Below are positions 29,286 through 38,951 of a stretch of DNA of 64,000 nucleotides, one piece after another (position 1 is the first letter of the stretch; each line of letters begins with the position of its first letter). Source of the DNA: Candidatus Heimdallarchaeota archaeon (GTDB lineage: Archaea > Asgardarchaeota > Heimdallarchaeia > JABLTI01); the NCBI GenBank assembly GCA_019058275.1, contig JAHLVW010000036.1, positions 1 through 64,000 of the forward strand. The letters are read 5' to 3'. The translations under genes and the position numbers were made by a program. Under the pieces are notes generated by a model, which saw nothing but the letters and a program-made list of their open reading frames with translations, was not told the origin of the DNA and ran no database searches.

Positions 29286-30347
29286 ATGACTTTGAAATCA
29301 TTAATTGCTAAAAAAGATTTGAGATATTTGTTCTTGGGTGGTAAAGGTGGGGTTGGAAAAACGATATCCGCTTCTGCAATTGGTATTGAGTTAACCAAAC
29401 ACTTTGATAGAGTGTTAATTGTAAGTACTGACCCAGCACACTCTATTTCAGATTGCTTTGATCAAGATCTTTCCGGTGGAGATCCAGTTCCAATTGATGG
29501 AGTAGACGGGAATTTATTTGGTATGGAGCTTGAAGCTGAAAAAGGATACGAACAATTTCGAGAATTAAGTGCAATGGGTATGCCTAGTGGTGGTATGCCT
29601 GGTTTTGGAGGACCTAGCGAAGAAAATGTTGTTTTAAATGTTGATTCAGAAAGTATAGATGGTTCATCATCTTCACCATTAGGTTTCAATATGAAAGATG
29701 CCTTAGGAATGAGTTCTGACCTTTTTGGAACAGATTCAATTCCACCTGGTTCAGATGAAGCATTTGCTTTTGGAAAATTACTCGAGCTTATTGAGAGTAG
29801 TGGTTATGATGTAGTTGTTTTTGATACTGCACCAACAGGTCACACATTAAGATTGCTTTCATTGCCAGACTATCTTGATAGTTTCGTTGGAAAAATAATT
29901 AAAATGAGATTACGTTTTGGTAATCTTTTCAAGAGCATTAAAGGTTTATTTGGAGGGGGTTCTAAAGACAAAGAAGATAATTCCTTAGAGATGTTGGAAT
30001 CTTTGAAGAAAGTCATTACCAAAGCCCGTATCGAACTAGCAGATGATACAAAAACAGAATTTATTCCAGTAACAATTCCAACCCTTATAGCGCTTTATGA
30101 AACTGAGAGATTAGTAGTTACATTAACAGAATATAGCATCCCTGTAGAACATATGATAATTAATCAATTAATTCCTCCAAGCAAAGATTGTAAATTCTGT
30201 GCAAAAAGGTTTGAAATTCAAGAAAAAACAATGATGACACTAAAACAATATTTCGGAAAATATGACCTGATAGAGATTCCGATGGTTCCACAAGAAATTA
30301 GAGGAATTGAACAACTAAAATTGCTTGCTGAAAAATTATTCAAATAA
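29286..30347 (+). CDS. ArsA/Get3 (TRC40) family ATPase
   Basis: FLGGKGGVGKTISASAIGIELTKHFDRVLIVSTDPAHSISDCFDQDL...VVVFDTAPTGHTLRLLSLP...CKFCAKRFEIQ (CxxC). Confidence 0.92.
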   Translation: MTLKSLIAKKDLRYLFLGGKGGVGKTISASAIGIELTKHFDRVLIVSTDPAHSISDCFDQDLSGGDPVPIDGVDGNLFGMELEAEKGYEQFRELSAMGMPSGGMPGFGGPSEENVVLNVDSESIDGSSSSPLGFNMKDALGMSSDLFGTDSIPPGSDEAFAFGKLLELIESSGYDVVVFDTAPTGHTLRLLSLPDYLDSFVGKIIKMRLRFGNLFKSIKGLFGGGSKDKEDNSLEMLESLKKVITKARIELADDTKTEFIPVTIPTLIALYETERLVVTLTEYSIPVEHMIINQLIPPSKDCKFCAKRFEIQEKTMMTLKQYFGKYDLIEIPMVPQEIRGIEQLKLLAEKLFK

Positions 30348-30401
30348 ACCTCAGGAAACCTGGTAAACTACCAGTATTTCTCCAATATTAAAAGAGTAAG
30401 A

Positions 30402-30671
30402 TTACTCAATAGGTGCACGTATTGTTGCAATTGAATTATCTTGGATCCCCATAGTAAGTAATTCTTCAGGATTTCCATAGATTTTATCTTCTTCAACTGT
30501 TTTTAGAGCTTTAACTCTGAATGTAAATCTTCTTTTAGCTACAACGATTTCAGCTTTTGTTTTCATATCCAATTCATCTTTTAGATCAGTATGAACTATT
30601 AATTCACCTTCTTTTGCAGTTTCATCATGTAAAATTCTAAGTCTTCTTTCTTTAACCATACTACTCATCAC
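30402..30671 (-). CDS. small hypothetical protein (beta-rich)
   Basis: 89 aa ORF, internal Met start at VKERRLRILHDETAKEGELIVHTDLKDEL; no family recognised with certainty. Confidence 0.5.
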   Translation of the reverse strand: MMSSMVKERRLRILHDETAKEGELIVHTDLKDELDMKTKAEIVVAKRRFTFRVKALKTVEEDKIYGNPEELLTMGIQDNSIATIRAPIE

Positions 30672-30810
30672 TCTTACTGAAATATAAATTACTACTTATT
30701 AAAGTTATTTTGAAACGATTTATTTAATTAATATTTGTAATAAAATGCCCAAAAATAACCCTCTATCTTTCAATTAAAATAAAAAAATGCAATGAAAAGG
30801 GATGATTAAT

Positions 30811-32304
30811 TTACATACCCTTTTGTGTTTTTCTTCGTTTTCTATAAGTTACAAATGTGATTATTGTAGGAATTACTGCTAATAGAACTATTCCTATACT
30901 AACTCCAATTGTTATCCACCATTGGGTTGCTTTTGGTTCCTCAAGAATAAATGGTTCAATAGTAATCTCTAGTAAATTCGAATGTAAAATGTTTTCTTGA
31001 ACAGGAATTAGGAACTTCTGATCAAAGTAATCATAAGTTACTAATGTTGGTTCTATAAAGAAATCACCATTAATCAATGGTAAGATTGTATAGTTGAAAA
31101 TCATTGATTCTCCTTCTGTCAGATTGTTGATGCGCCAAATTTCGACACCCTTTGTATCAAAAGTCCAGTCACTATAGACCTGTTCTTCTAAAGTAAGGTT
31201 AAAAGCAGCTACTAGTCCATGATTTGTAATATTGATTTCAATTGTTATGGGATCTACTGTGTTATTCAAAATATTTAGTTCTGTACGCTTGATTAAAGTC
31301 CCATTTTCACTTGGATAAAGGAAATATTTTGAAATACTTATCTTTGGTATCTTGAAATTCCAATCATCGCCTTCATAGATTGGATAGTAAACCAATATCT
31401 TTGATGCGTTGGATATTTCAGTATTATCTGATAATGTTTCATTAATTCCAATAAAATTAACTGTACAGCTTGGTATTACAAATGTCTCATTTCTTAGTGC
31501 TTGAACCTGGTAGCTAAATGTATGCGTATCGTTAATTTTCATGTGTCCTGCTTCACTACTCATGTACGTAGTATTGTATACAAAGAAATCTTCAGAAGAA
31601 CCTGGCAAAGCATCTGTTGTTGTAATATTAATCCATGAAAGATAGAAATTAGTTATTTTAATTATAATCGTAAAATTACCATCAACTTTAACTCTTGCAT
31701 TGGTTGTTTCAATACCTAAACCGCCATTTGTTTCATTTACAAAAAACGACTTTTCAACTCTTACTGTATCCAAGTCCTTGTAGACATAAAATTCTATATT
31801 ATTTGATTGACTGTAATCATCTGTGCTGTTTCCCCAATCAAAGTAGACGTATGAACCTACAAAGAGATACCTTTCTTCATGATGAGGAGTTAAAGTATAG
31901 GTTATACTTTCTGAATTGTCTGGATCAATAGATGACCAATTTTGATTTGGACTTCTGCTAAATGTGAACCATTCATCTCTATAACTTGGATTCATTTCAC
32001 TTACATCTGATTCATTACTCATTAATCCTATATTATAGATTGTAAAGGCTGCATTATTAGTAATTACAATTGTAACTGAAAAACTGTTATTGATATTTGT
32101 TTCAAAAAATTCTACGGGAGTTGGACGATCTATATCGGAAATCTTCTTGGTAACATTAATTGCAATATTATTTATACTTGGGCTATCACCAGTTTTAACT
32201 GGGGTTGTTACAGCTTGTGTAGTCTCTAAATCATAATTTTGTATTGTTGCAATTAGTACTACTGTGAATATTATGAACAGTGTAGATATTTTTTGTTTAT
32301 TCAA
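30811..32304 (-). CDS. secreted/membrane-anchored beta-rich (DUF11-like repeat) surface protein
   Basis: N-terminal signal-like helix, many N-x-S/T sequons, C-terminal TM IGVSIGIVLLAVIPTIITFVTY followed by RKRRK. Confidence 0.7.
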   Translation of the reverse strand: MNKQKISTLFIIFTVVLIATIQNYDLETTQAVTTPVKTGDSPSINNIAINVTKKISDIDRPTPVEFFETNINNSFSVTIVITNNAAFTIYNIGLMSNESDVSEMNPSYRDEWFTFSRSPNQNWSSIDPDNSESITYTLTPHHEERYLFVGSYVYFDWGNSTDDYSQSNNIEFYVYKDLDTVRVEKSFFVNETNGGLGIETTNARVKVDGNFTIIIKITNFYLSWINITTTDALPGSSEDFFVYNTTYMSSEAGHMKINDTHTFSYQVQALRNETFVIPSCTVNFIGINETLSDNTEISNASKILVYYPIYEGDDWNFKIPKISISKYFLYPSENGTLIKRTELNILNNTVDPITIEINITNHGLVAAFNLTLEEQVYSDWTFDTKGVEIWRINNLTEGESMIFNYTILPLINGDFFIEPTLVTYDYFDQKFLIPVQENILHSNLLEITIEPFILEEPKATQWWITIGVSIGIVLLAVIPTIITFVTYRKRRKTQKGM

Positions 32305-32451
32305 TTTTAGTCCTCGTCTAATTGTCTACTTTTCCAAATATTTCCTTTTTACTTGGAATTAAAAAGCTTTCTTTAAACTTCAATTCTATTTTATTTGTTC
32401 ACAAATAATTCTCTATAAAATATTTTTCCTTAAATTCCAAATGCCTTATTT

Positions 32452-33108
32452 CTAATAGGATTTCATGTTTTTTTTGTTTATTAAATAATTATATTCTAAT
32501 TTATCTAGCATTGTGACAAGTCTACTTAGTGGTAATCCCATCACATTATAGTAACACCCTTCAATTTTATCGATCAAAGCTGCTCCCTTCCCTTGAATCG
32601 CATAAGCACCTGCTTTATCAAGGACGCTCTCTGCATCAATATAAGCAATAATCTTTTCTTCTGACCATTCTATCATGCTGACCAATGTTCTCTCAACTGC
32701 AGTTAGTATTTTATCTTTGTGAGAATCATAGATGCATATACCAGTATAAACTTCATGTGTTTTACCTAAGATTTTTTTCAACATATTTATTGCATCAGCT
32801 TTATCGGTTGGTTTGCCTATAATTTCATCATCTATAACAACAATTGTATCAGCACCAATAATTAATGAGTTGCTCTTTTTTTCAAGTGGAAGGGACTTTC
32901 CAACACATGAAACTTTTTGGTATGCAACTTGTAGAACTTTTTCTTCAATAGTTGTATTTTGTTTATCTCCAAATGTTTCTTTCTTCTTTGCGCTATTGAA
33001 ATTCTTCTCTTCTTCCAAACAGGGAATTACTTCGTGTTTAATACTAAGTAGATCTAATAATTCATGCCTACGAGGTGATGCTGATGCTAGAATAATGTTC
33101 TTCATCAT
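32452..33108 (-). CDS. maf: Maf-like nucleoside triphosphate pyrophosphatase
   Basis: IILASASPRRHELLDLL...IIGADTIVVIDDEIIGKPTDKADAINMLKKILGKTHEVYTGI...KAGAYAIQGKGAALIDKIEGCYYNVMGLPL. Confidence 0.93.
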   Translation of the reverse strand: MMKNIILASASPRRHELLDLLSIKHEVIPCLEEEKNFNSAKKKETFGDKQNTTIEEKVLQVAYQKVSCVGKSLPLEKKSNSLIIGADTIVVIDDEIIGKPTDKADAINMLKKILGKTHEVYTGICIYDSHKDKILTAVERTLVSMIEWSEEKIIAYIDAESVLDKAGAYAIQGKGAALIDKIEGCYYNVMGLPLSRLVTMLDKLEYNYLINKKNMKSY

Positions 33109-33300
33109 TGAAGTCTCACAAGATCTTTTTACATAGCTTATCCTTTTAATATTATAAATAAAGAATTCTACACTATGAATAATTATATAATCAATTCCGA
33201 ACCTTTTTCTAATATCAGTACATTAATTATTTACTGAGTTAGAATTATATTGAATTAGTAACTAACAAATAACAACTGACTAGGAAGAGGATTTATTCAA

Positions 33301-34890
33301 TTGCCCAAGAATATCAAATATGATAATTTAGATAAAAGGTATCTTGCTGCTCTTATTAGTTCTTTAGAAGAACGAAAGAAGAACAGAGACATTGATATCG
33401 AATTATATGATTCATTGATCAAAAAATATACACATGCCTATGAAATTGCTGAAGATAAATCAACTATAAGAGATGGTTTTGTAACTTTAGAAGCAATAGC
33501 ACCTGATCCAGAAACTATAAGGAATTCAGTTAAGCAATTACTCGAGAGAATACTTGCTCTAGAAAAAGAGCAGAGAAAAATTAGAGGAAGATTTTCAAAA
33601 CTAGATGAATTGTTAGCTAAAGGAAATGTTTCTGAGAATGTATATCTAACTAAGAAGAAAGAATATGAAATTTTAGTTATGAAGCTTGAAGATCAAAAAC
33701 AAATCTTTCTAAAGGGCATTCCTGATTCTCTAAGTATTATACAAGAAATGAATATTGGACTCGTTGAGAGAATTGAAGAGGTAAAAGTAGATGCAGCAGT
33801 AACAAAATCGAAAACAATAACTGATGAGTTGAAAAAACTTGAGAAAAATAAAAAAGATATTACTTATGTGGCAAAGGAAATGTCCAAGTTAGTTGATGTT
33901 GACTTTGATAAAGATGTTTGGGTAAGACCTACTGATGCTGACCTGCTACTACCTCCACCAGTTGTTAAAGCTGAGATTAAACCTCTAAGCAAAGAAGTTC
34001 CACAAAAAGTAAAACCTGAACCCTCTGCTTCTGGAGTTATACCACCTCCTGATAGAACTATTTGGGTAAAATGGAAAAGAATCAAAATTGGTAAATTAAT
34101 GGGAGAAATTAGTTTAGTTGGTGGTAATTTTGCTGTTATTGCTACAGATAGACCCTCTTTAGCAATCATTCGAGATATAGCAGTAACAGGTCCTTCTCGA
34201 TTGAGATCATCAACGAATCCAAAGGTAATTGAAGACCGTCTTAAGAAACTAATAAAGGACAAATACAATGTTTCTGATGTTGATTCTCTACTCCCACAAC
34301 ATCTGATAAGATTCGCTGTTGACAATAAAGTTGGGGTTGATCTTTTCAAGTTAATAAATTCCTATTTTGCTTCTGTTGGAAGTGGAGCAGTAACTGTAAA
34401 AACAAGTGAAGCATTAGTTAATGATAATGCTCAAATTTTAACTTTAGCTGAAAATGTTAATTTATTAGGAAGAAGAGTTCTTACTCCTGATAGACAATTA
34501 ATTGGTGTTATTCACGAATTATATTATGATCCAACTACATCCCATTTGTATACTTTTGCTTTCAAGGGTGTACCTCCAGCAGTCATTCGTAGAATATATA
34601 GAGATTCACATAATAGAACGATGACAGATGGGACCTTTAGTGAATTCAGAAATGAAATTTCTAAAAAGCTATCAATACCAATCTATGAGGCGCTCACACC
34701 TTCAAGTATTTTAAGATACTCTTTGATGAGCGGTTTAGTTCACAATCTAAATCAATTGGCAACACTTGTTGAAAGCATGAATCCAAGAGTTTCCAAAGTA
34801 GTAGATATTTCTTCTATAAGTTCGCAAGGAGTAATGCTTTCTCGATATCCTCAAAACTCTCTCCCAAGAATTCAATACGTTGAATACTAA
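33301..34890 (+). CDS. coiled-coil protein with C-terminal PRC-barrel-like domains
   Basis: TTG start; N-terminal charged coiled coil; LGRRVLTPDRQLIGVIHELYYDPTTSHLYTFAFKG resembles PRC-barrel. Confidence 0.6.
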   Translation: MPKNIKYDNLDKRYLAALISSLEERKKNRDIDIELYDSLIKKYTHAYEIAEDKSTIRDGFVTLEAIAPDPETIRNSVKQLLERILALEKEQRKIRGRFSKLDELLAKGNVSENVYLTKKKEYEILVMKLEDQKQIFLKGIPDSLSIIQEMNIGLVERIEEVKVDAAVTKSKTITDELKKLEKNKKDITYVAKEMSKLVDVDFDKDVWVRPTDADLLLPPPVVKAEIKPLSKEVPQKVKPEPSASGVIPPPDRTIWVKWKRIKIGKLMGEISLVGGNFAVIATDRPSLAIIRDIAVTGPSRLRSSTNPKVIEDRLKKLIKDKYNVSDVDSLLPQHLIRFAVDNKVGVDLFKLINSYFASVGSGAVTVKTSEALVNDNAQILTLAENVNLLGRRVLTPDRQLIGVIHELYYDPTTSHLYTFAFKGVPPAVIRRIYRDSHNRTMTDGTFSEFRNEISKKLSIPIYEALTPSSILRYSLMSGLVHNLNQLATLVESMNPRVSKVVDISSISSQGVMLSRYPQNSLPRIQYVEY

Positions 34891-34931
34891 ATTTCTGATA
34901 AAAAACCTCGAAAAATAGGGGGAGGGAGGCC

Positions 34932-34978
34932 CCTCGACCATGAGAGAAAAAAAGAGATTTCTTTTTTCGGTCAAGAGG
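34932..34978. other. long stem-loop
   Basis: CCTCGACC...GGTCAAGAGG outer stem with inner GAGAAAAAAAG/CTTTTTTC pairing, immediately 3' of the PRC-barrel gene. Confidence 0.4.
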
Positions 34979-35115
34979 CAAGTGAGTATTTTACAAATGT
35001 GAAATATAAAGCTTACTACTGTTGCAAAAAAAGTGGTCTTTGCTTAACTCGGGTTCACTTCCAATAGAAAAACGTCTATTTATATAGAAAGATGTGTTAA
35101 TTAGACAAAAAATAG

Positions 35116-36294
35116 CTAAATTTTTTCTCTTTTTATCCTAAGAAATTTATCTTTTGAACCACAAACAGGACAACCCATTTCTTTTAATTCTTCAATGGTT
35201 TTGATTTTCTCATTTTTACCAATTTGTATTTCATGATTTTTTGAGCATTTGTAAATTCGCAAAGTGGGTGAGAATTCACCTGTATATATTTTCTCATAAA
35301 ATTCATCTATAATTTGAGCTTTAGATAAATCAGTAGTCAATAATTTTGCGATGAATGTAGTATTTCCATGCATTTCAGCCCCCTCGTACAAATTGAATCC
35401 TGGTAGCATTTGTTGAATCACTAACCCATGTTCTTGAATCACTTTTTGAACATCTAATAAATCGTTAGGAGCTCTGTGTGCATAAGCAAGGTATACTTTA
35501 CGACCTAATTCTGGCTTTAATGCTTGCAAACATCTTGAGAGGAACAATTTCAAACCTGAAATTGTGTATGGTGGATCTGTTAATACAGTATCGAACTTAC
35601 CTACAAGCTTGTTTGAAATTGGTTTTCGTAAATCAGCATGGATACAAACAATATCAAAATTATTTTCCTTAGCGATTTGGCTTATAACATCTAATAACCG
35701 CTTATCGATATCTATTACTGTAATTTTAGTTAAGGTTCCAAGTAATGCTATAGCTAAAGATGTAAAATCATCATCACCTAACAATAGAACCTCTCTACCT
35801 TCCAAATCATCATTTTGAAGCATTAATAATGCTCGACATAAAGCTGTAATAGGTTTTCCAAAAGCTTGATCAATTTCTGTTTGTGGAGTAGGACGTAAAT
35901 CAGTAAAATCTCTTAACTTGGGAATGATACTGTCTGCATCATCTGGTAACTCAATAGTAGTTCCATCACATTCTTTACAAAGCAAGTTTTGAAAATAGTT
36001 TATTTGTAATTCTAAATTTACAAAATCTACTCCAAGCTCAGTTAGAATTGCTCCCTTTTTTAAGCGTTCAATGAAACCAATCTTTTCCAATTCTTTTCTA
36101 ATTGCTGCAACAGTTGGAATTGGTAGAAATAGCTTTCGAGCTAAGCTTTTAGTTCCAATTGTTCCAAAGCGATAAATCTCTCTTAAAACACCTCTAACAG
36201 CATCTTTACCTTCTTTTAGCTGGGATTTCGAAGCAACTTCTTGAAGAATTGTATTTCCATCTTTTTTAAATCCTGATTTTCTATAGATTGACAT
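35116..36294 (-). CDS. bpsA: N4-bis(aminopropyl)spermidine synthase (branched polyamine synthase)
   Basis: LLLGDDDFTSLAIAL...TVIDIDKRLLDVI...FDTVLTDPPYTISGLKLFLSRCLQAL plus N-terminal winged helix and C-terminal CxxC zinc-like site. Confidence 0.85.
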   Translation of the reverse strand: MSIYRKSGFKKDGNTILQEVASKSQLKEGKDAVRGVLREIYRFGTIGTKSLARKLFLPIPTVAAIRKELEKIGFIERLKKGAILTELGVDFVNLELQINYFQNLLCKECDGTTIELPDDADSIIPKLRDFTDLRPTPQTEIDQAFGKPITALCRALLMLQNDDLEGREVLLLGDDDFTSLAIALLGTLTKITVIDIDKRLLDVISQIAKENNFDIVCIHADLRKPISNKLVGKFDTVLTDPPYTISGLKLFLSRCLQALKPELGRKVYLAYAHRAPNDLLDVQKVIQEHGLVIQQMLPGFNLYEGAEMHGNTTFIAKLLTTDLSKAQIIDEFYEKIYTGEFSPTLRIYKCSKNHEIQIGKNEKIKTIEELKEMGCPVCGSKDKFLRIKREKI

Positions 36295-36308
36295 TTTATT
36301 ACCAACTA

Positions 36309-36689
36309 TTATTTAATCACTCGAGGTAATTCTTTTAGTTCAAAAGACTCGGGCTGTAAATATTCTTTAATGTGTTCCCAAGCAACAAATGGATCTAATG
36401 ATTCTCCACAAAGGAAGATATCTAAAGCAGCAAATCCAAATTCAGGCCAGGTATGAATTGAGATGTGTGTTTCTTTTAATATTACTACAACACTGCAACC
36501 CAATGGAGAAAACCTATGAACTGATGCTTGCAAGACATGTGCACCAGCTTTTTTTGCAGCTTCCGTTACTAGAGTTAGCAAAGCAGTTTCATCATTGATA
36601 TCTGCTTTACACTTGTAAAGATCAACTAACACTTGTTTTACAGTTAGTGGTCTTTTTAATTGGTATTTTTTAATTTCTTCCTTAGGCAT
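36309..36689 (-). CDS. S-adenosylmethionine decarboxylase family proenzyme (SpeD/SpeH-like)
   Basis: VLVDLYKCKADINDE...VVVILKETHISIHTWPEFGFAALDIFLCG; aligns with the ESHxxIHTWPE processing motif but with Thr for Ser. Confidence 0.85.
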   Translation of the reverse strand: MPKEEIKKYQLKRPLTVKQVLVDLYKCKADINDETALLTLVTEAAKKAGAHVLQASVHRFSPLGCSVVVILKETHISIHTWPEFGFAALDIFLCGESLDPFVAWEHIKEYLQPESFELKELPRVIK

Positions 36690-36871
36690 TACTTATCTTC
36701 TCCAAGTTTGCTCGAAACACTTACTAATTTAACGACGCTGATTTGATGTTAATTAATTTTTGATATTAGGAGATGTTTTAGGGACTCAATAATAAATTTA
36801 CTCATCTTTTCACTATCGGAATAGATATAATTTGTTATAGTATAAGCAAAAACTAGGAATTAGCCTTTAAG

Positions 36872-37633
36872 GTGCACATAATGAAAACCTCACGATCTAG
36901 AATCACAAAATTTCAAGACATAGAATCAACTCAGAAACAAGCTCATTTATACATTAAAGAAGGTAAAGCAACAGATGGAATGATTCTAATTTCAGAAACA
37001 CAGACTGGAGGAATTGGAAGACTGGATAGAGATTGGTCATCACCCAAAGGAGGATTGTGGATGTCTATAATCACACATAGGTCTATTCCTTTAGAATTCT
37101 TTCAAGGATTTTCAGTTAGAATTGGTTTAGCTCTAAGTAAGGTTTTGGAAGAATTTATCCAGATTCCAATCAAAGTAAAATGGCCAAATGATTTAATACT
37201 CAATGGTAAAAAAGTGGGCGGAATACTTGTTGATATAAGTTCCCAAGATGAATTTCTGCACTATTTAGTTTTAGGAATTGGGATAAATGTTAATGTCAAA
37301 TTAGACTGTCTACCAGATGAAGTAAGAAAGATAGCTACATCAATTAATTGTGAAACACAGAAAGAGCATCCAATTGAGAAAATTTTAGATTTACTTATCA
37401 GTGTATATGATCAAATCATTGATGATTTAGAAATCGGAGTAACCCTAGATCTATCAGATAATTGGGTAAAAAGATCCCATACATATAATTCAAATATAAC
37501 AGTCAAAACTGCTAATCAAATAATTGAGGGGATTGAAGTAGGCTTAACATCTAATGGTGAACTGATAATTAAAACCACAGACGGAGAGCACAAAATCTCA
37601 ATTGGTGAAATTGAACAGATAAGAAAAGCATGA
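36872..37633 (+). CDS. birA: biotin--[acetyl-CoA-carboxylase] ligase
   Basis: GTG start; ISETQTGGIGRLDRDWSSPKGGLWMSI...VKWPNDLILNGKKVGGILVD...VLGIGINVN. Confidence 0.94.
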   Translation: MHIMKTSRSRITKFQDIESTQKQAHLYIKEGKATDGMILISETQTGGIGRLDRDWSSPKGGLWMSIITHRSIPLEFFQGFSVRIGLALSKVLEEFIQIPIKVKWPNDLILNGKKVGGILVDISSQDEFLHYLVLGIGINVNVKLDCLPDEVRKIATSINCETQKEHPIEKILDLLISVYDQIIDDLEIGVTLDLSDNWVKRSHTYNSNITVKTANQIIEGIEVGLTSNGELIIKTTDGEHKISIGEIEQIRKA

Positions 37634-37634
37634 A

Positions 37635-38438
37635 CTAAATCACGCTTACTTTATCTGGAATTAAGTTAACATATAATGCTTCTTTTAGTAAATGCTCAAC
37701 AAAGAATCTTCTAATCAAGCTAAAAGTTTCATAACGTGCTAGGCAATTCGTTAAATTATGGTCAGCATTTCCAATGATTTCGAATCTTTTTGGTAATTGT
37801 GCTTTCTGGTAGAGTTTTCTTATACCATTGATTGGCATGAAATCATCTTTAGCACCAGCAAGTATCATTAAAGGTCTTGGTGCGATTTTGCTTATACAAT
37901 TAAGTGGGTTGTTTCCCTTAATATCATTGACCAATTTTTCTTTAATACCTGTTGTTGGCAAACGAACTAAACCAGTTAGAGCTAATCCCTCCCACATCGC
38001 ATCAAATTCTGGGTAATTGACCATAAATTCAAAATCAAAAAGTGGAGCAAGTAAAGCTAAAGCAGAAACTCTTTGATCTCTAGAAACATGACAAGCTGCA
38101 ATTGCGCCACCTAAGCTTACTCCAAGAATACCAATTCTTAGTGGATTAACTTTGGTATGATTTGTCAAATAATTAATTACAATATCTAGATTCGCGAGTG
38201 AAGTTTGTATTGAATTTACTCCTGTGCTATCATAGAAACCAGTGAAATGAAATGCAAAATATGCAATTCCTTCATCTGTTAACATAGTTGCTATTTCTTC
38301 TTCCTTTTCAAATTTGTTTGAAACTAACCCATGAGCTTTACAAACTGCGGGATATCTATCCATACCATTGTTTGGGAAAAAAAACATGCCACTTATGGTA
38401 CTATTATAATATTGAATTGTCACTTTTTCCTTTATCAT
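37635..38438 (-). CDS. alpha/beta hydrolase (dienelactone hydrolase-like)
   Basis: AVCKAHGLVSNKFEKEEEIATMLTDEGIAYFAFHFTGF...IGILGVSLGGAIAACHV (GxSxG)...PRPLMILAGAKDDFMP...GNADHNLT. Confidence 0.88.
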   Translation of the reverse strand: MIKEKVTIQYYNSTISGMFFFPNNGMDRYPAVCKAHGLVSNKFEKEEEIATMLTDEGIAYFAFHFTGFYDSTGVNSIQTSLANLDIVINYLTNHTKVNPLRIGILGVSLGGAIAACHVSRDQRVSALALLAPLFDFEFMVNYPEFDAMWEGLALTGLVRLPTTGIKEKLVNDIKGNNPLNCISKIAPRPLMILAGAKDDFMPINGIRKLYQKAQLPKRFEIIGNADHNLTNCLARYETFSLIRRFFVEHLLKEALYVNLIPDKVSVI

Positions 38439-38471
38439 TAATTGACTATATCTCCTGTTATAATATACAAT

Positions 38472-38948
38472 TTAACCAATCTTAATCTTCATGAGCAATT
38501 GTTTGGAAGAAACTTGATCACCTATACCTACTGCTATTCTTTCTATAATTCCATCAATTGGTGATAAAATCTCATTTCTCATTTTCATCGATTCTAATAC
38601 TAGAAGACATTGTTGATCTTTGACTTTCTCTCCAGCTTGAACCTTTATTTCCACGATTTTTCCTGCTATCGCTGCTTTGATATCTGTTCCTTTTTTGTGC
38701 TTGATATTTTTTCGACTCATTATTTGAGGAGCTGGTTTGAAATCAAAATCAATTTCTTTTCCATTTAGAAAAACAGTATTTTCCTTAAATTCAATCCTTA
38801 GCACTCTACCATTTACTAATACTCTGTAAAATCTGCCATTATAGAATACTTCGGGCTTGAATTGATAATCATTAATCTTGATGCCATTTGGAGATTGTTC
38901 TAAATCAAATTCAGAACCATGAATGCGAATCTTGTACTTTTTCTCCAT
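38472..38948 (-). CDS. biotin carboxyl carrier protein subunit of acyl-CoA carboxylase
   Basis: C-terminal biotinyl domain IAGKIVEIKVQAGEKVKDQQCLLVLESMKMRNEILSPIDGIIERIAV. Confidence 0.93.
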   Translation of the reverse strand: MEKKYKIRIHGSEFDLEQSPNGIKINDYQFKPEVFYNGRFYRVLVNGRVLRIEFKENTVFLNGKEIDFDFKPAPQIMSRKNIKHKKGTDIKAAIAGKIVEIKVQAGEKVKDQQCLLVLESMKMRNEILSPIDGIIERIAVGIGDQVSSKQLLMKIKIG

Positions 38949-38951
38949 GAT

